From contig JAIMJQ010000011.1 of NCBI GenBank assembly GCA_020693165.1, positions 1 through 46,312 of the forward strand: a stretch of 46,312 nucleotides of DNA, given 5' to 3'. The first letter of the stretch is position 1, and each line of letters starts with the position of its first letter. A program made the translations under genes and the position numbers. This document shows, piece by piece, positions 9,560 to 16,555 of the stretch. This DNA is from Xanthomonas sp. Lineage in GTDB: Bacteria; Pseudomonadota; Gammaproteobacteria; Xanthomonadales; SZUA-5. The notes beneath the pieces are model-generated. The model searched no databases and was not told where the DNA came from. It saw only the letters and a program-made list of their open reading frames with translations.

Positions 9560-10135
9560 ATGAACCCAGCAACGACTGCAGTGAGATTCTTCTGGATTGC
9601 GCTGATCAGCGCATTGTTGCTGGTCGCGACGAGCGCCAGCGCCGACAACGACTCCAAGCGCGCCAAGGTGCGCAAGCAATCAACCGAGGCCCTTGCGCAC
9701 CTGTATTCCGTCGTCCCGGGTTCGCGCGATGTGGTGGCCAATGCAGCAGGCTTTGCCACCTTCCGCAAGCTTGGCGTCAAGATCGGTGTCGCCGGTGGCG
9801 GTGGCGGTCGCGGTCTGGCGAAAAGCAAGGCCGGCAAGGAAACCTTCATGGCGTACGCCGAGGTTTCCGCCGGGCTCGGCGTCGGCATCAGGACCTTCGA
9901 CCTGATCTTCGTGTTCGACAACGATCAGGCGATGTCGGATTTCGTCAACAAGGGCTGGGAATACACGGGCGAAGCCACCGCTGCCGCCAAACACAAGGAT
10001 CAGGGCGCCGCCATCAGCGAAGCCCAATCGGTCTCGCCGGGCGTCAGGGTGTACCAGTTGACCTCCAGCGGACTGGCCGCCGAGCTGACGATCAAGGGCA
10101 CCAAGTACTTCAAGGACTCCAAGCTCAACAAGTAG
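9560..10135 (+). CDS. Exported YSC84/SYLF-domain lipid-binding protein
   Basis: A 191-aa protein with a Sec signal peptide (residues 1-28, ending ATSASA). The rest is a SYLF/YSC84 domain: VVPGSRDVVANAAGFATFRKLG, a Gly-rich GVAGGGGGRG loop, YAEVSAGLGVGI and FIFVFDNDQAMSDF-like core. Family members bind phosphoinositides or other lipids; the bacterial role is not settled. The ATG at 9560 follows a GAGGAG ribosome-binding site by a few bases. It stands alone on the plus strand, with a hairpin terminator 18 bp after its stop. Confidence 0.9.
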   Translation: MNPATTAVRFFWIALISALLLVATSASADNDSKRAKVRKQSTEALAHLYSVVPGSRDVVANAAGFATFRKLGVKIGVAGGGGGRGLAKSKAGKETFMAYAEVSAGLGVGIRTFDLIFVFDNDQAMSDFVNKGWEYTGEATAAAKHKDQGAAISEAQSVSPGVRVYQLTSSGLAAELTIKGTKYFKDSKLNK

Positions 10136-10152
10136 TGGCGGCCTGTTGTCCG

Positions 10153-10185
10153 GCACGGCTGTGGACGTGAGCCGATCAGCCGTGC
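10153..10185 (+). terminator. Hairpin terminator after the YSC84 gene
   Basis: A perfect 9-bp stem (gcacggctg / cagccgtgc) with a 15-nt loop begins 17 bp after the stop codon. The following bases (ctgttcgt) give only a weak T-run. Confidence 0.5.
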
Positions 10186-10392
10186 CTGTTCGTACCCATT
10201 CCGGAACAGCAGGTCGCCGGCGCCCACAGTGTGCTGCGCGCTGCCGCCGACTGGCATCCCAGCCGGCGGATTCGAGGAACTAGCCGATCTGCGTGCGCGT
10301 CCCGGTAGCCGTTGTCGCGAGCCGGCAGCTGCCATTGATCGCCCGCCCTGCACTCTTGCCTTGACTGGGCCGTACGTGCCGTCGCCAGCGCG

Positions 10393-10430
10393 CTGTCCCG
10401 TGTTGCCGTTACTGTCCCGTCACTGTCCCC
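10393..10430. repeat. Three ctgtccc direct repeats left of the element
   Basis: Copies at 10393, 10412 and 10423 (ctgtcccg, ctgtcccg, ctgtcccc) lie about 180 bp outside the left att repeat. They sit in the gene-free stretch 10136-10613, in which no gene is visible. They could be a footprint of an older insertion or chance. Confidence 0.35.
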
Positions 10431-10505
10431 CGCGATGATGCAGAAGTCGGCAAGCGCTTGCCGGGTGGTATCCGGGGACGCCATCGATCCGCCAACACGG
10501 AGGCG

Positions 10506-10525
10506 CGCCGAAGCACGCTTCGGCG
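10506..10525 (-). terminator. Hairpin that would lie downstream of tRNA-Phe before insertion
   Basis: A perfect 9-bp stem (cgccgaagc / gcttcggcg) with a 2-nt loop sits about 90 bp left of the left att repeat. Removing the element would place it downstream of the tRNA-Phe gene on the minus strand, so it may be the original terminator of that gene. There is no clear T-run. Confidence 0.35.
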
Positions 10526-10613
10526 GCGCAGCCGGCGGCGTCAGCGAACGCCATTCAGCCGTGCGCGCCGACGGGGACTCCCCGACCGCAAGTGTTTCGA
10601 AACGAGATGGTGC

Positions 10614-10663
10614 AAGTGGTGGCCGGGGACGGAATCGAACCGCCGACACGGGGATTTTCAATC
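10614..10663. repeat. Left attachment site (att), partial tRNA-Phe copy
   Basis: Fifty bases identical to 20544-20593. The repeat covers the 3' half of tRNA-Phe, from the anticodon arm through CCA and three bases beyond. Identity stops at 10664, where the sequence no longer completes the tRNA, so this copy is a non-functional tRNA fragment left by site-specific recombination. Confidence 0.93.
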
Positions 10664-10774
10664 ACCTAGAACGCGATTTCACCCGGTTTCACGAAATACC
10701 ACAATGGACACTAAGTGCTTGTTTTAAAGCGTGCCCTTGCTCATCCCCGTGTCATCCGATACCATCAAGTCTCC

Positions 10775-10802
10775 CGAGAAACGGGCACCAAACGGGCACC
10801 GA
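10775..10802. promoter_or_regulatory. Left set of integrase arm-type sites (proposed)
   Basis: A 28-bp block identical to 20455-20482. It contains two direct copies of acgggcacc (10781-10789 and 10792-10800) exactly 11 bp apart, one helical turn, between the left att repeat and the integrase start. Such phased repeats flanking the core on both sides are what arm-binding sites of a tyrosine integrase look like. Function is inferred from layout. A further shared word, aagtgcttg, occurs at 10713-10721 and 20522-20530. Confidence 0.6.
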
Positions 10803-10839
10803 TTCGGCACGGGGACCAGACGGCAGACACGGGGACATC

Positions 10840-12282
10840 ATGGCAAGCACGGCGATTCAACGCACTATCACGGCGCGCGACCTAACAGCGCTGAAGCCTG
10901 GGGAATGGGCCAGCGATCCGGCGCAACGCGGCGCGGGGCGCTTCCAAGCGCGTCGGCTGGCGGGCGGCGCTATCCACTTTTACTACCGATTCACGGCGAC
11001 CGATGGCGCGCGCGAACGGATCGCCATCGGACCCTATGACACCGACGGACGAACGGGGCTGACGCTGGCGCAGGCGCGCGCCAAGGCCCGCGAACTGACC
11101 AGCCGCTATCTAGCCGGCGATCACGACCTACGCGCGACGCTTGAGGCTGAGGCCGCGACCAAGCGCGCCGCCGTCGCGGAGGCCAGCGCAGCCGCAGAGA
11201 AGCGCAAGGCCCACGACTCGGCGACGCTGGGGGCGCTGCTGGAAGCCTACGGGGCGCAGTTGGAGCGCAACGGCAAGCGCAGCGCGAAGCACGTAGCGCG
11301 GTCGCTGACGCTTCACGTACAGACCGCCAAGCCGAAGCTATGGAAGCGCCCGGCCGCTGAACTCACAACCGATGACCTACTCGACATCCTGACGCCGCTA
11401 ACGTCACCCGAGCCGACCAAGGCGGAACCGAACCCGGCGCCGAAACTGCGCGAGGCCGCGAAGCTCCGGGCTTACCTTCGCGCCGCCTACGCCGCTGCCG
11501 TCAAGGCTCGCCACGATGCGCGCGCCCTGCCCGCTTTGCGTGCGTTGAAGCTGACCACGAACCCGGCGCGCGACCTTTCGACCATCGAAGGCTCCAACAA
11601 CACCCGAGAGCGCGCGCTATCGGTCGCAGAGCTTCGCGTCTACTGGAAGCGCATAGGCGACCTTTCCGCGCCTTGGGGGCCGCTGCTGCGGTTCCACCTG
11701 CTGACCGGCGCGCAACGGCTGGAACAGTTGGCGCGAGCGACCACGGCCGATCTGGACAACGATTCCAAGACACTCACGCTATGGGACAGCAAGGGCCGGC
11801 GAAAGGAACCCCGGCGCCACGTTCTGCCGCTGCTGCCGGAAGCCGAAACCGCGCTCGCCGAAATGATCTTCGCGAAGCCGCGCAAGGATGGCGAAGCAAT
11901 CGCCGCGCGCGTCGGTCCGTTCGCATTCACCGCATCCAACGGCGAGGCCGGCGCGAGCTATCACGGATGCGCCGCCGCCGTGCGCGAGGTTGCCGCCGAT
12001 ATGGTCAAGGCCGGCGAAGTTGACGAAGGCAAAGGCCCGTTCACCATCGGCGACCTACGCCGCACAGTTGAAACCCGACTCGCTGCCTTGGGCGTTTCGT
12101 TGGACGTCCGCGCGCAGTTGCAAAGCCACGGGCTCGGAGGCGTACAGGCCCGGCACTATGACCGCCACGACTACGCCGACGAAAAGCGGGCCGCGCTGGT
12201 GAAGCTCCGCGACCTGCTGACCGGGAAGCCTGCCACCGTGACCGACATCAAAGGCCGCAAACGAGCGAAGGTGGCGAAATGA
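10840..12282 (+). CDS. Tyrosine-type site-specific integrase of the element
   Basis: A 480-aa tyrosine recombinase, P4-integrase-like. An N-terminal arm-binding/DUF4102-like region (about 10-90) is followed by a core-binding region and a catalytic domain from about 255. Visible catalytic residues: Arg293 (LLTGAQRLEQL), Lys318 (DSKGRRKEP), Arg407 (GDLRRT), His430 (LQSHGLGGVQ) and nucleophile Tyr440 (RHYDRHDY). The usual first His of the HxxR box is Gly404. The frame is open from 10435, right across the att repeat; the ATG at 10840 is preferred because the protein homology starts there and sequence left of the att is chromosomal. The stop overlaps the next gene (ATGA). Confidence 0.93.
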   Translation: MASTAIQRTITARDLTALKPGEWASDPAQRGAGRFQARRLAGGAIHFYYRFTATDGARERIAIGPYDTDGRTGLTLAQARAKARELTSRYLAGDHDLRATLEAEAATKRAAVAEASAAAEKRKAHDSATLGALLEAYGAQLERNGKRSAKHVARSLTLHVQTAKPKLWKRPAAELTTDDLLDILTPLTSPEPTKAEPNPAPKLREAAKLRAYLRAAYAAAVKARHDARALPALRALKLTTNPARDLSTIEGSNNTRERALSVAELRVYWKRIGDLSAPWGPLLRFHLLTGAQRLEQLARATTADLDNDSKTLTLWDSKGRRKEPRRHVLPLLPEAETALAEMIFAKPRKDGEAIAARVGPFAFTASNGEAGASYHGCAAAVREVAADMVKAGEVDEGKGPFTIGDLRRTVETRLAALGVSLDVRAQLQSHGLGGVQARHYDRHDYADEKRAALVKLRDLLTGKPATVTDIKGRKRAKVAK

Positions 12283-12803
12283 ACGGACCAAAGCCCGCCG
12301 GGCTTCGATCATGGCAAGTAACGCGCGCGCAGTTTGACGCGCTGCCCGATGACACGGCCCGCGCCCTAGCGCAAATGATGGCGCGCCACGACCTGACGAG
12401 CTTGCGGGCTGCGTTTGATGAAACGGGCGCGGGGCTGCACGCACTGCGGGCTTGGCGTGCGACTCGCGCCACCGCCCTACCATTGCCCGAATGGGTCGCC
12501 GAGTACATCGACCGCGCAGCGGCTGCCGCCGACGACGCAACGACCACCGGCGAGGCCGCACAAGCATTCGGGCTGGCGCATCCGGGTGGCGGTCCATCGC
12601 GATCACCAGCGCAGGCCAATGAACAGATGGACGCGCGGCAGTCTTTGCGAGCGATCTATGAATCGGAGTGCGCCCGGATAGGCAACGACAACCCGACGGC
12701 GCCGAAATCGAAGGCCGAAGTGTTGCGCCGACTCGCCGGTGAATTCGGTTTAAAACCCGGAGCCCTGAAGCAACGCCTGCGGCGCTTGGGCATGGCTCTG
12801 TAG
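12279..12803 (+). CDS. Unknown element protein, coupled to the integrase
   Basis: A 174-aa protein I do not recognise. It overlaps the integrase stop by ATGA, so it is translationally coupled. It is Ala/Arg-rich and mostly helical by eye. The C-terminal 45 residues (SKAEVLRRLAGEFGLKPGALKQRLRRLG) look like a helix-turn-helix, so a DNA-binding role, for instance in excision or control of the integrase, is possible. No signal peptide or membrane segment. Confidence 0.75.
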   Translation: MNGPKPAGLRSWQVTRAQFDALPDDTARALAQMMARHDLTSLRAAFDETGAGLHALRAWRATRATALPLPEWVAEYIDRAAAAADDATTTGEAAQAFGLAHPGGGPSRSPAQANEQMDARQSLRAIYESECARIGNDNPTAPKSKAEVLRRLAGEFGLKPGALKQRLRRLGMAL

Positions 12804-12913
12804 GTACGCCGTCCCCGCCAGTTGACGTACGCGGGGCGGACTGTAGTCCTATTCACATCGCCGATTCCACGGCCGCCCAAGCAAGACCGCTGGGGCGCAC
12901 CCGGAGACAAGCG

Positions 12914-13147
12914 ATGTTGCGCCGAACTCAAGCAAAGAAGACCCCGCCACGCCCGGACCCGACCGCCGCCCTTTGGCGACTGCCGGCCGTTTGCGCCTAC
13001 AACCAGTTTTCCCGATCCACTCTCTTGCGGAAGGTCGCGGCCGGCGAGTTTCCCCGCCCGATCCGGCTCGGCGCAAACTCGATTGCATGGCCAGCGGCTG
13101 AGGTCATCGCATGGGCTGCCGCGCGCATCGCCGAGCGCGACGCATGA
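12914..13147 (+). CDS. alpA: AlpA-family DNA-binding regulator / excisionase
   Basis: A 77-aa winged-helix protein of the AlpA/MerR-like family: RLPAVCAYNQFSRSTLLRKVAAGEFPRP, then IRLGANSIAWPAAEVIAWAAAR. AlpA proteins activate or direct integration/excision genes in P4-type and PICI-type satellites. The N-terminal 18 residues are a basic, Pro-rich extension. It sits after a 110-bp gap that has a GC-rich inverted repeat (ccccgc 12813-12818, gcgggg 12831-12836) and presumably the promoter. The stop overlaps the next gene (ATGA). Confidence 0.88.
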   Translation: MLRRTQAKKTPPRPDPTAALWRLPAVCAYNQFSRSTLLRKVAAGEFPRPIRLGANSIAWPAAEVIAWAAARIAERDA

Positions 13148-13425
13148 ACGCGGCCGAGCGAGCCCACAACGACACGGCGACACGCGCAAAGTATGCGGGA
13201 GCCTTCCGCCCTGCCCTGTCTCGCGCACCCACCGACACCGGCCGCACCCTGGCCGAACTCGTCGCCGGAGCCGATGCGCTGGCCGCCGCCGCTGACCGAC
13301 TTTGCCGCACCCGCGACCCTCGCGAGGCCGAAGCGCTCGCGCTGCAAGCCGATGCCGTTCGCCGTGCTGCGCGGATGGCGCGTGCTGCACTGTTGGCCGA
13401 AGGGGGCGCCGATGCACCCGCCTAA
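13144..13425 (+). CDS. Unknown small helical element protein
   Basis: A 93-aa Ala/Arg-rich protein starting at the ATG that overlaps the alpA stop (ATGA); an in-frame ATG at 13111 also exists. Residues 40-90 look like an amphipathic helix pair (TLAELVAGADALAAAADRL; AEALALQADAVRRAARMARAAL). No family recognised. A strong hairpin follows 10 bp after the stop, closing an alpA-containing transcript. Confidence 0.65.
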   Translation: MNAAERAHNDTATRAKYAGAFRPALSRAPTDTGRTLAELVAGADALAAAADRLCRTRDPREAEALALQADAVRRAARMARAALLAEGGADAPA

Positions 13426-13435
13426 ACCCGAAAAG

Positions 13436-13463
13436 CGAAGCCCGCCGGACGGGGCGGGCTTCG
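13436..13463. terminator. Strong hairpin between the regulator and replication modules
   Basis: An 11-bp perfect stem (cgaagcccgcc / ggcgggcttcg) with a 6-nt loop. On the minus strand it is followed by a T-run (cttttcgggttt), and on the plus strand it directly follows a stop codon. It may act in both directions and separates alpA from the replication gene. Confidence 0.65.
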
Positions 13464-13501
13464 GGAGTGGCGCTGCGCCTGGGGAGACGCGCCGACATGA
13501 T

Positions 13502-13873
13502 ATGTCAAGCGCTACACAGCCGTCTAGACGTCCAAAGCGGTGTCCTTGGTTCGCCGATGTGATCCATCGCTCTGCCGGGCGAGCATGGCACGCGACCGCG
13601 TTTGTCCATGCCGGCACTGGCGCATGGGAGCGCGCGAACGATAGCCGCTCGAACTGCATACGCGCTTGCACTCTGCTGCCGCCGGGCACCGATCCGGCTT
13701 CGATTCGCTGGCCGTCGGTCCGCTTCTGGATCGGCGACACCGGCGACCTTCCGACCGCCGACGCTATCGAATTGGCGCGCGTTCTGATCGACGCGGGCGC
13801 CGAACTGGTGCAGATGGTCGGCCGCAATTTGCGCCCGTCCCTGACAGTGCGGAGTGCGCGCCGTGGAGCTTGA
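13502..13873 (+). CDS. Unknown small element protein upstream of the replication gene
   Basis: A 123-aa protein starting at the ATG at 13502; the frame is open to 13193 but the earlier part overlaps the previous gene in another frame and comes before the hairpin. It has no motif I recognise. Its middle (FADVIHRSAGRAWHATAFVHAG) and C-terminal part (VRFWIGDTGDLPTADAIELARVLIDAGAELVQ) look like a compact alpha/beta domain. It overlaps the DUF927 start by 20 bp, as expected for a coupled pair. Confidence 0.6.
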   Translation: MSSATQPSRRPKRCPWFADVIHRSAGRAWHATAFVHAGTGAWERANDSRSNCIRACTLLPPGTDPASIRWPSVRFWIGDTGDLPTADAIELARVLIDAGAELVQMVGRNLRPSLTVRSARRGA

Positions 13874-15632
13874 ACACGAACCGCGCACGCCTGCGCCCGA
13901 GCCGGAAAGGCTGCCGCGTTTCGACCTGATCGAAGGCGACCCGGAACGCCGACCGGGGGTGTACTACTGCGGCACGACACGCGACAGCGAAGGCGAGCAA
14001 CGCCCCGCCCCGCCTATCTGGATCGCGGACCCGCTGCGCATCACGGCCCGGACTCGCGACGAGCGCGGGAGCGACTGGGGCCGGTTCTTGGAATTCCTGG
14101 ACCCTGACGGCAACCCGCACGGTTGGGCGATGCCGTGCGAAATGCTCGCCGGCTCCGGCGACGAACTGCGCGCCGCGCTCTTACGTGGTGGGCTCAACAT
14201 CACAAGCAACCCAAGCGACCGCCGCCGGCTTGCGGACTACATCCAATGTGCGCGCCCCGCAATCACCGCGCGCGCAGTTTCGCGCACCGGCTGGCACGGG
14301 CCGGCATTCGTCTATCCGCACCGTACAGAAGGCGACACGGCAGCGGAGCCGATCTTCTTTCAGTCCGCGCACGTTGAGGGCTTGCGCCTGGGCGCCGCCG
14401 GAACCCTTGAGGGCTGGCGCGAAATGGTCGCCGCCCCGTGCGCGGGAAACTCGCGCTTGGTGCTGGCGCTGTCCGCTGCACTGGCCGCCCCGTGCCTTGG
14501 GCTGGTCGGCGCCGAAGGTGGGGGAGTTCACCTGCGCGGACCTTCAAGCATCGGCAAAAGCACCGCGCTTTTGCTGGCCGCTTCGACCTTGGGGCCGCCT
14601 GACTTTTTGCGGACGTGGCGCGCCACGGATAACGCCTTGGAGGGCATCGCCGCACAACACAGCGACTTGCTTTTGTGTCTGGACGAACTCGGCGAACTGC
14701 CGGCGAAAGTAGCCGGGGCAACTGCATACATGCTCGCCAACGGCAGCGGCAAGAGCCGAGCACACCGCGACGGCTCCGCGCGTGCTGCCGCACGCTGGCG
14801 GGTGCTCTTTCTGTCTACCGGCGAAATCGGTTTGGGCGACCTGATCGCCGAAGCGGGCGGGCGCGCTCGGGCAGGGCAAGAGGTGCGGGTTATTGACCTG
14901 CCAGCGGACGCAGGCGCGGGGCTGGGCATGTTCGAGCGTCTACCCGAGGGCATGACACCCGGAGCCTTTGCCGACCGCCTGCGCGACGCTGCCGCGACCC
15001 ACTACGGGCATGCCGGGCCGGCATTTGTTGCGCGACTTGTCGCCGACCATGCCGAAGCCCGCGAAGCACTGCGCACGGCACGCGATGGCATCGCCGCGAC
15101 GCTCGCCCCGGCCGATGCTGCCGGGCAGGTTCGCAGAGTTGCGCAGCGGTTCGCGCTGATCGCCGCCGCTGGTGAATTGGCGACCGATTGGGGCTTGACC
15201 GGATGGAACCCCGGCGAGTCCGGGCGCGCTGTCGGCTTGTGCTTCCGCGCTTGGCTCGGCGCACGGGGCACCGTCGGAAGTGCGGAGCCCGCCGCGATGC
15301 TTGCGCAGGTTCGCGGATTCCTTGAGGCGCACGGCGAATCGCGGTTTGCCCCATGGGATGCGCCCGAGGGCCGCGCCACGATTAACCGGGCGGGATTCCG
15401 ACGCGCAGCCGCCGACGGCTCGGGCGTCGAATTCTTTGTGCTCCCCGAAGCATTCCGCTCCGAAGTTTGCGAAGGCTTCGACTTCCGCGCGGTTGCCAAG
15501 GTTTTGACGGAATCGGGCGCACTGATGCCTGACGCCGACGGAAGCGCCACGCGCGCCGAGCGATTGCCCGGACTGAGCAAGGCGCGTTGCTACCGGATCA
15601 CTCCCGCGATCTGGAGCACGGCGCGTGCTTGA
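13854..15632 (+). CDS. DUF927 helicase-like replication protein of the element
   Basis: A 592-aa protein with a DUF927 superfamily-3-like ATPase core. Walker A is GPSSIGKST (229-237), Walker B is LLLCLDELGEL (272-282), and a downstream LFLSTGEIGLGDL acts as sensor-like block. DUF927 proteins are helicase/primase-type replication proteins of phages, satellites and plasmids. No primase (TOPRIM or AEP) domain is visible in the short 60-aa N-terminal part, so priming may be borrowed from host or helper. Start is GTG at 13854 (another GTG at 13863 is possible). It ends in a GTGA overlap with the next gene, which holds an iteron cluster, so this protein is the natural candidate to bind it. Confidence 0.88.
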   Translation: MRAVELEHEPRTPAPEPERLPRFDLIEGDPERRPGVYYCGTTRDSEGEQRPAPPIWIADPLRITARTRDERGSDWGRFLEFLDPDGNPHGWAMPCEMLAGSGDELRAALLRGGLNITSNPSDRRRLADYIQCARPAITARAVSRTGWHGPAFVYPHRTEGDTAAEPIFFQSAHVEGLRLGAAGTLEGWREMVAAPCAGNSRLVLALSAALAAPCLGLVGAEGGGVHLRGPSSIGKSTALLLAASTLGPPDFLRTWRATDNALEGIAAQHSDLLLCLDELGELPAKVAGATAYMLANGSGKSRAHRDGSARAAARWRVLFLSTGEIGLGDLIAEAGGRARAGQEVRVIDLPADAGAGLGMFERLPEGMTPGAFADRLRDAAATHYGHAGPAFVARLVADHAEAREALRTARDGIAATLAPADAAGQVRRVAQRFALIAAAGELATDWGLTGWNPGESGRAVGLCFRAWLGARGTVGSAEPAAMLAQVRGFLEAHGESRFAPWDAPEGRATINRAGFRRAAADGSGVEFFVLPEAFRSEVCEGFDFRAVAKVLTESGALMPDADGSATRAERLPGLSKARCYRITPAIWSTARA

Positions 15633-16143
15633 CCTTGCGCGAATCCTGGCCGCTGTCTCGGCTGTCTCGGAGCCCGAAACGGCAACCGAGACGCCAGAAA
15701 CCCAAGCGGGGCGCGGTGTCTCGGGTGTCTCGGCTGTCTCGGCTGAAATCGGCAAGAACGCGGAGGCGACCACGCCCAACCGGGGACAGCCGACGAACGG
15801 CGAAGGGCTCGCGCGAACTTCTATATATGACCGAGACAACCGAGACAACCGAGACACCAGCAATGGCGCGGGTTTTCCTGTCTCGGCTGGCGCACTGGCG
15901 CCCGAGACAACCGAGACGCCGCCGAGCCGCTACGGCACCGGCCGCACAACCTGGGGTGCTCCCCTGCCCCCGCCGCTACCCATGGTCCGTTGCGCCGAGT
16001 GCGAGCACTTCCGGCGCAACAAATCCAACCCGCTGGCGGGCGTGGGTCGCTGCCGCCTTGGGCACCCGGACGGGCCGGGGAACCTTCCCCAATACCCGGA
16101 CGCGCCGCGCTTGTGCGGCAGTTTCCGCGACGATTCTGGATAG
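15625..16143 (+). CDS. Small Cys-rich protein whose gene carries the iteron cluster
   Basis: A 172-aa protein starting with GTG at 15625 (GTGA overlap with the DUF927 stop). Residues 1-105 are low complexity: repeats such as AVSAVSE, GVSGVSAVSA, DRDNRDNRDT and ETTETP, dictated by the 9-bp repeat period in the DNA. The C-terminal 60 residues have four conserved-looking Cys (CAEC, then GRC, then LCGSF), a pattern seen in small Zn-binding proteins of mobile elements. The low-complexity half may be tolerated simply because the DNA there has another job. The function is unknown. Confidence 0.65.
   Translation: MLDLARILAAVSAVSEPETATETPETQAGRGVSGVSAVSAEIGKNAEATTPNRGQPTNGEGLARTSIYDRDNRDNRDTSNGAGFPVSAGALAPETTETPPSRYGTGRTTWGAPLPPPLPMVRCAECEHFRRNKSNPLAGVGRCRLGHPDGPGNLPQYPDAPRLCGSFRDDSG
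15654..15918. promoter_or_regulatory. Iteron cluster, probable replication origin of the element
   Basis: Ten exact copies of the 8-mer tgtctcgg lie within 265 bp. Forward copies start at 15654, 15663, 15717, 15726, 15735 and 15879; inverted copies (ccgagaca) start at 15831, 15840, 15849 and 15902. One-mismatch copies are at 15686 and 15911. Within the blocks the period is 9 bp, and 15663 to 15717 is 54 bp (6 x 9). Between the main forward and inverted blocks, just before 15831, is the only AT-rich spot (ctatatatga, 15821-15830). Iterons flanking an AT-rich opening site, next to a replication helicase gene, match origins such as those of satellite P4. The role is inferred from this arrangement. 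Confidence 0.7.
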
Positions 16144-16158
16144 GCGCACCCATAACCA

Positions 16159-16464
16159 ATGCAGACCCCCACTAAACCAAACGGACCACGCGAAATGAAT
16201 AACGATCAATATGTAAATGTGGAAAAGCCGATTGCACTACTCGACAATGCCGCGCAATTCGCCGCCGCGATTATGTCGAGCTTCAGCGATCAAGCGAAAC
16301 GCGGAATCGCCGCAACGATTTTAGCCGGTGGGTCCATCGTCGTTTCAGTGAGGCTTGCGCAGGCTGGCGAATTGGTACGCATGGCGCTGGTCGATCAGTC
16401 GGGCGCAGTGTTTGACCTGGGGGCGTTGGATGGTGGGGACACATTCACGGGCCCGACCCATTGA
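16159..16464 (+). CDS. Unknown small element protein
   Basis: A 101-aa protein; the first ATG is at 16159 and an alternative at 16195 would give 89 aa. It is acidic to neutral with a central segment AATILAGGSIVVSVRLAQAGELVRMALVDQSG and no recognised family. It lies between the origin/Zn-ribbon gene and the capsid gene, with 92 bp to the latter. It could be a structural accessory or control protein. Confidence 0.6.
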   Translation: MQTPTKPNGPREMNNDQYVNVEKPIALLDNAAQFAAAIMSSFSDQAKRGIAATILAGGSIVVSVRLAQAGELVRMALVDQSGAVFDLGALDGGDTFTGPTH

Positions 16465-16555
16465 ATATTGCGCGCAGACTGGCAAAATGCTAGGGCAAAC
16501 CAACACCGGCGAGCAATACCGCAACCCGCCCCCGTAATATCTTGAGGCTACCAAT

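Noticed and set aside
10664..10700. Second functional tRNA-Phe at the left end
   Set aside because: Only the 3' half from the anticodon arm is present; the 5' half of the cloverleaf is missing after 10663.
10435..10839. Upstream extension of the integrase reading frame across the att repeat (would give 615 aa)
   Set aside because: It starts in chromosomal DNA outside the element and runs through the tRNA fragment; after excision that sequence would change. The protein homology begins at the ATG at 10840.
15654..15918. CRISPR array
   Set aside because: Repeats are only 8 bp, occur in both orientations, and have no regular 30-bp spacers or cas genes nearby; they look like iterons.
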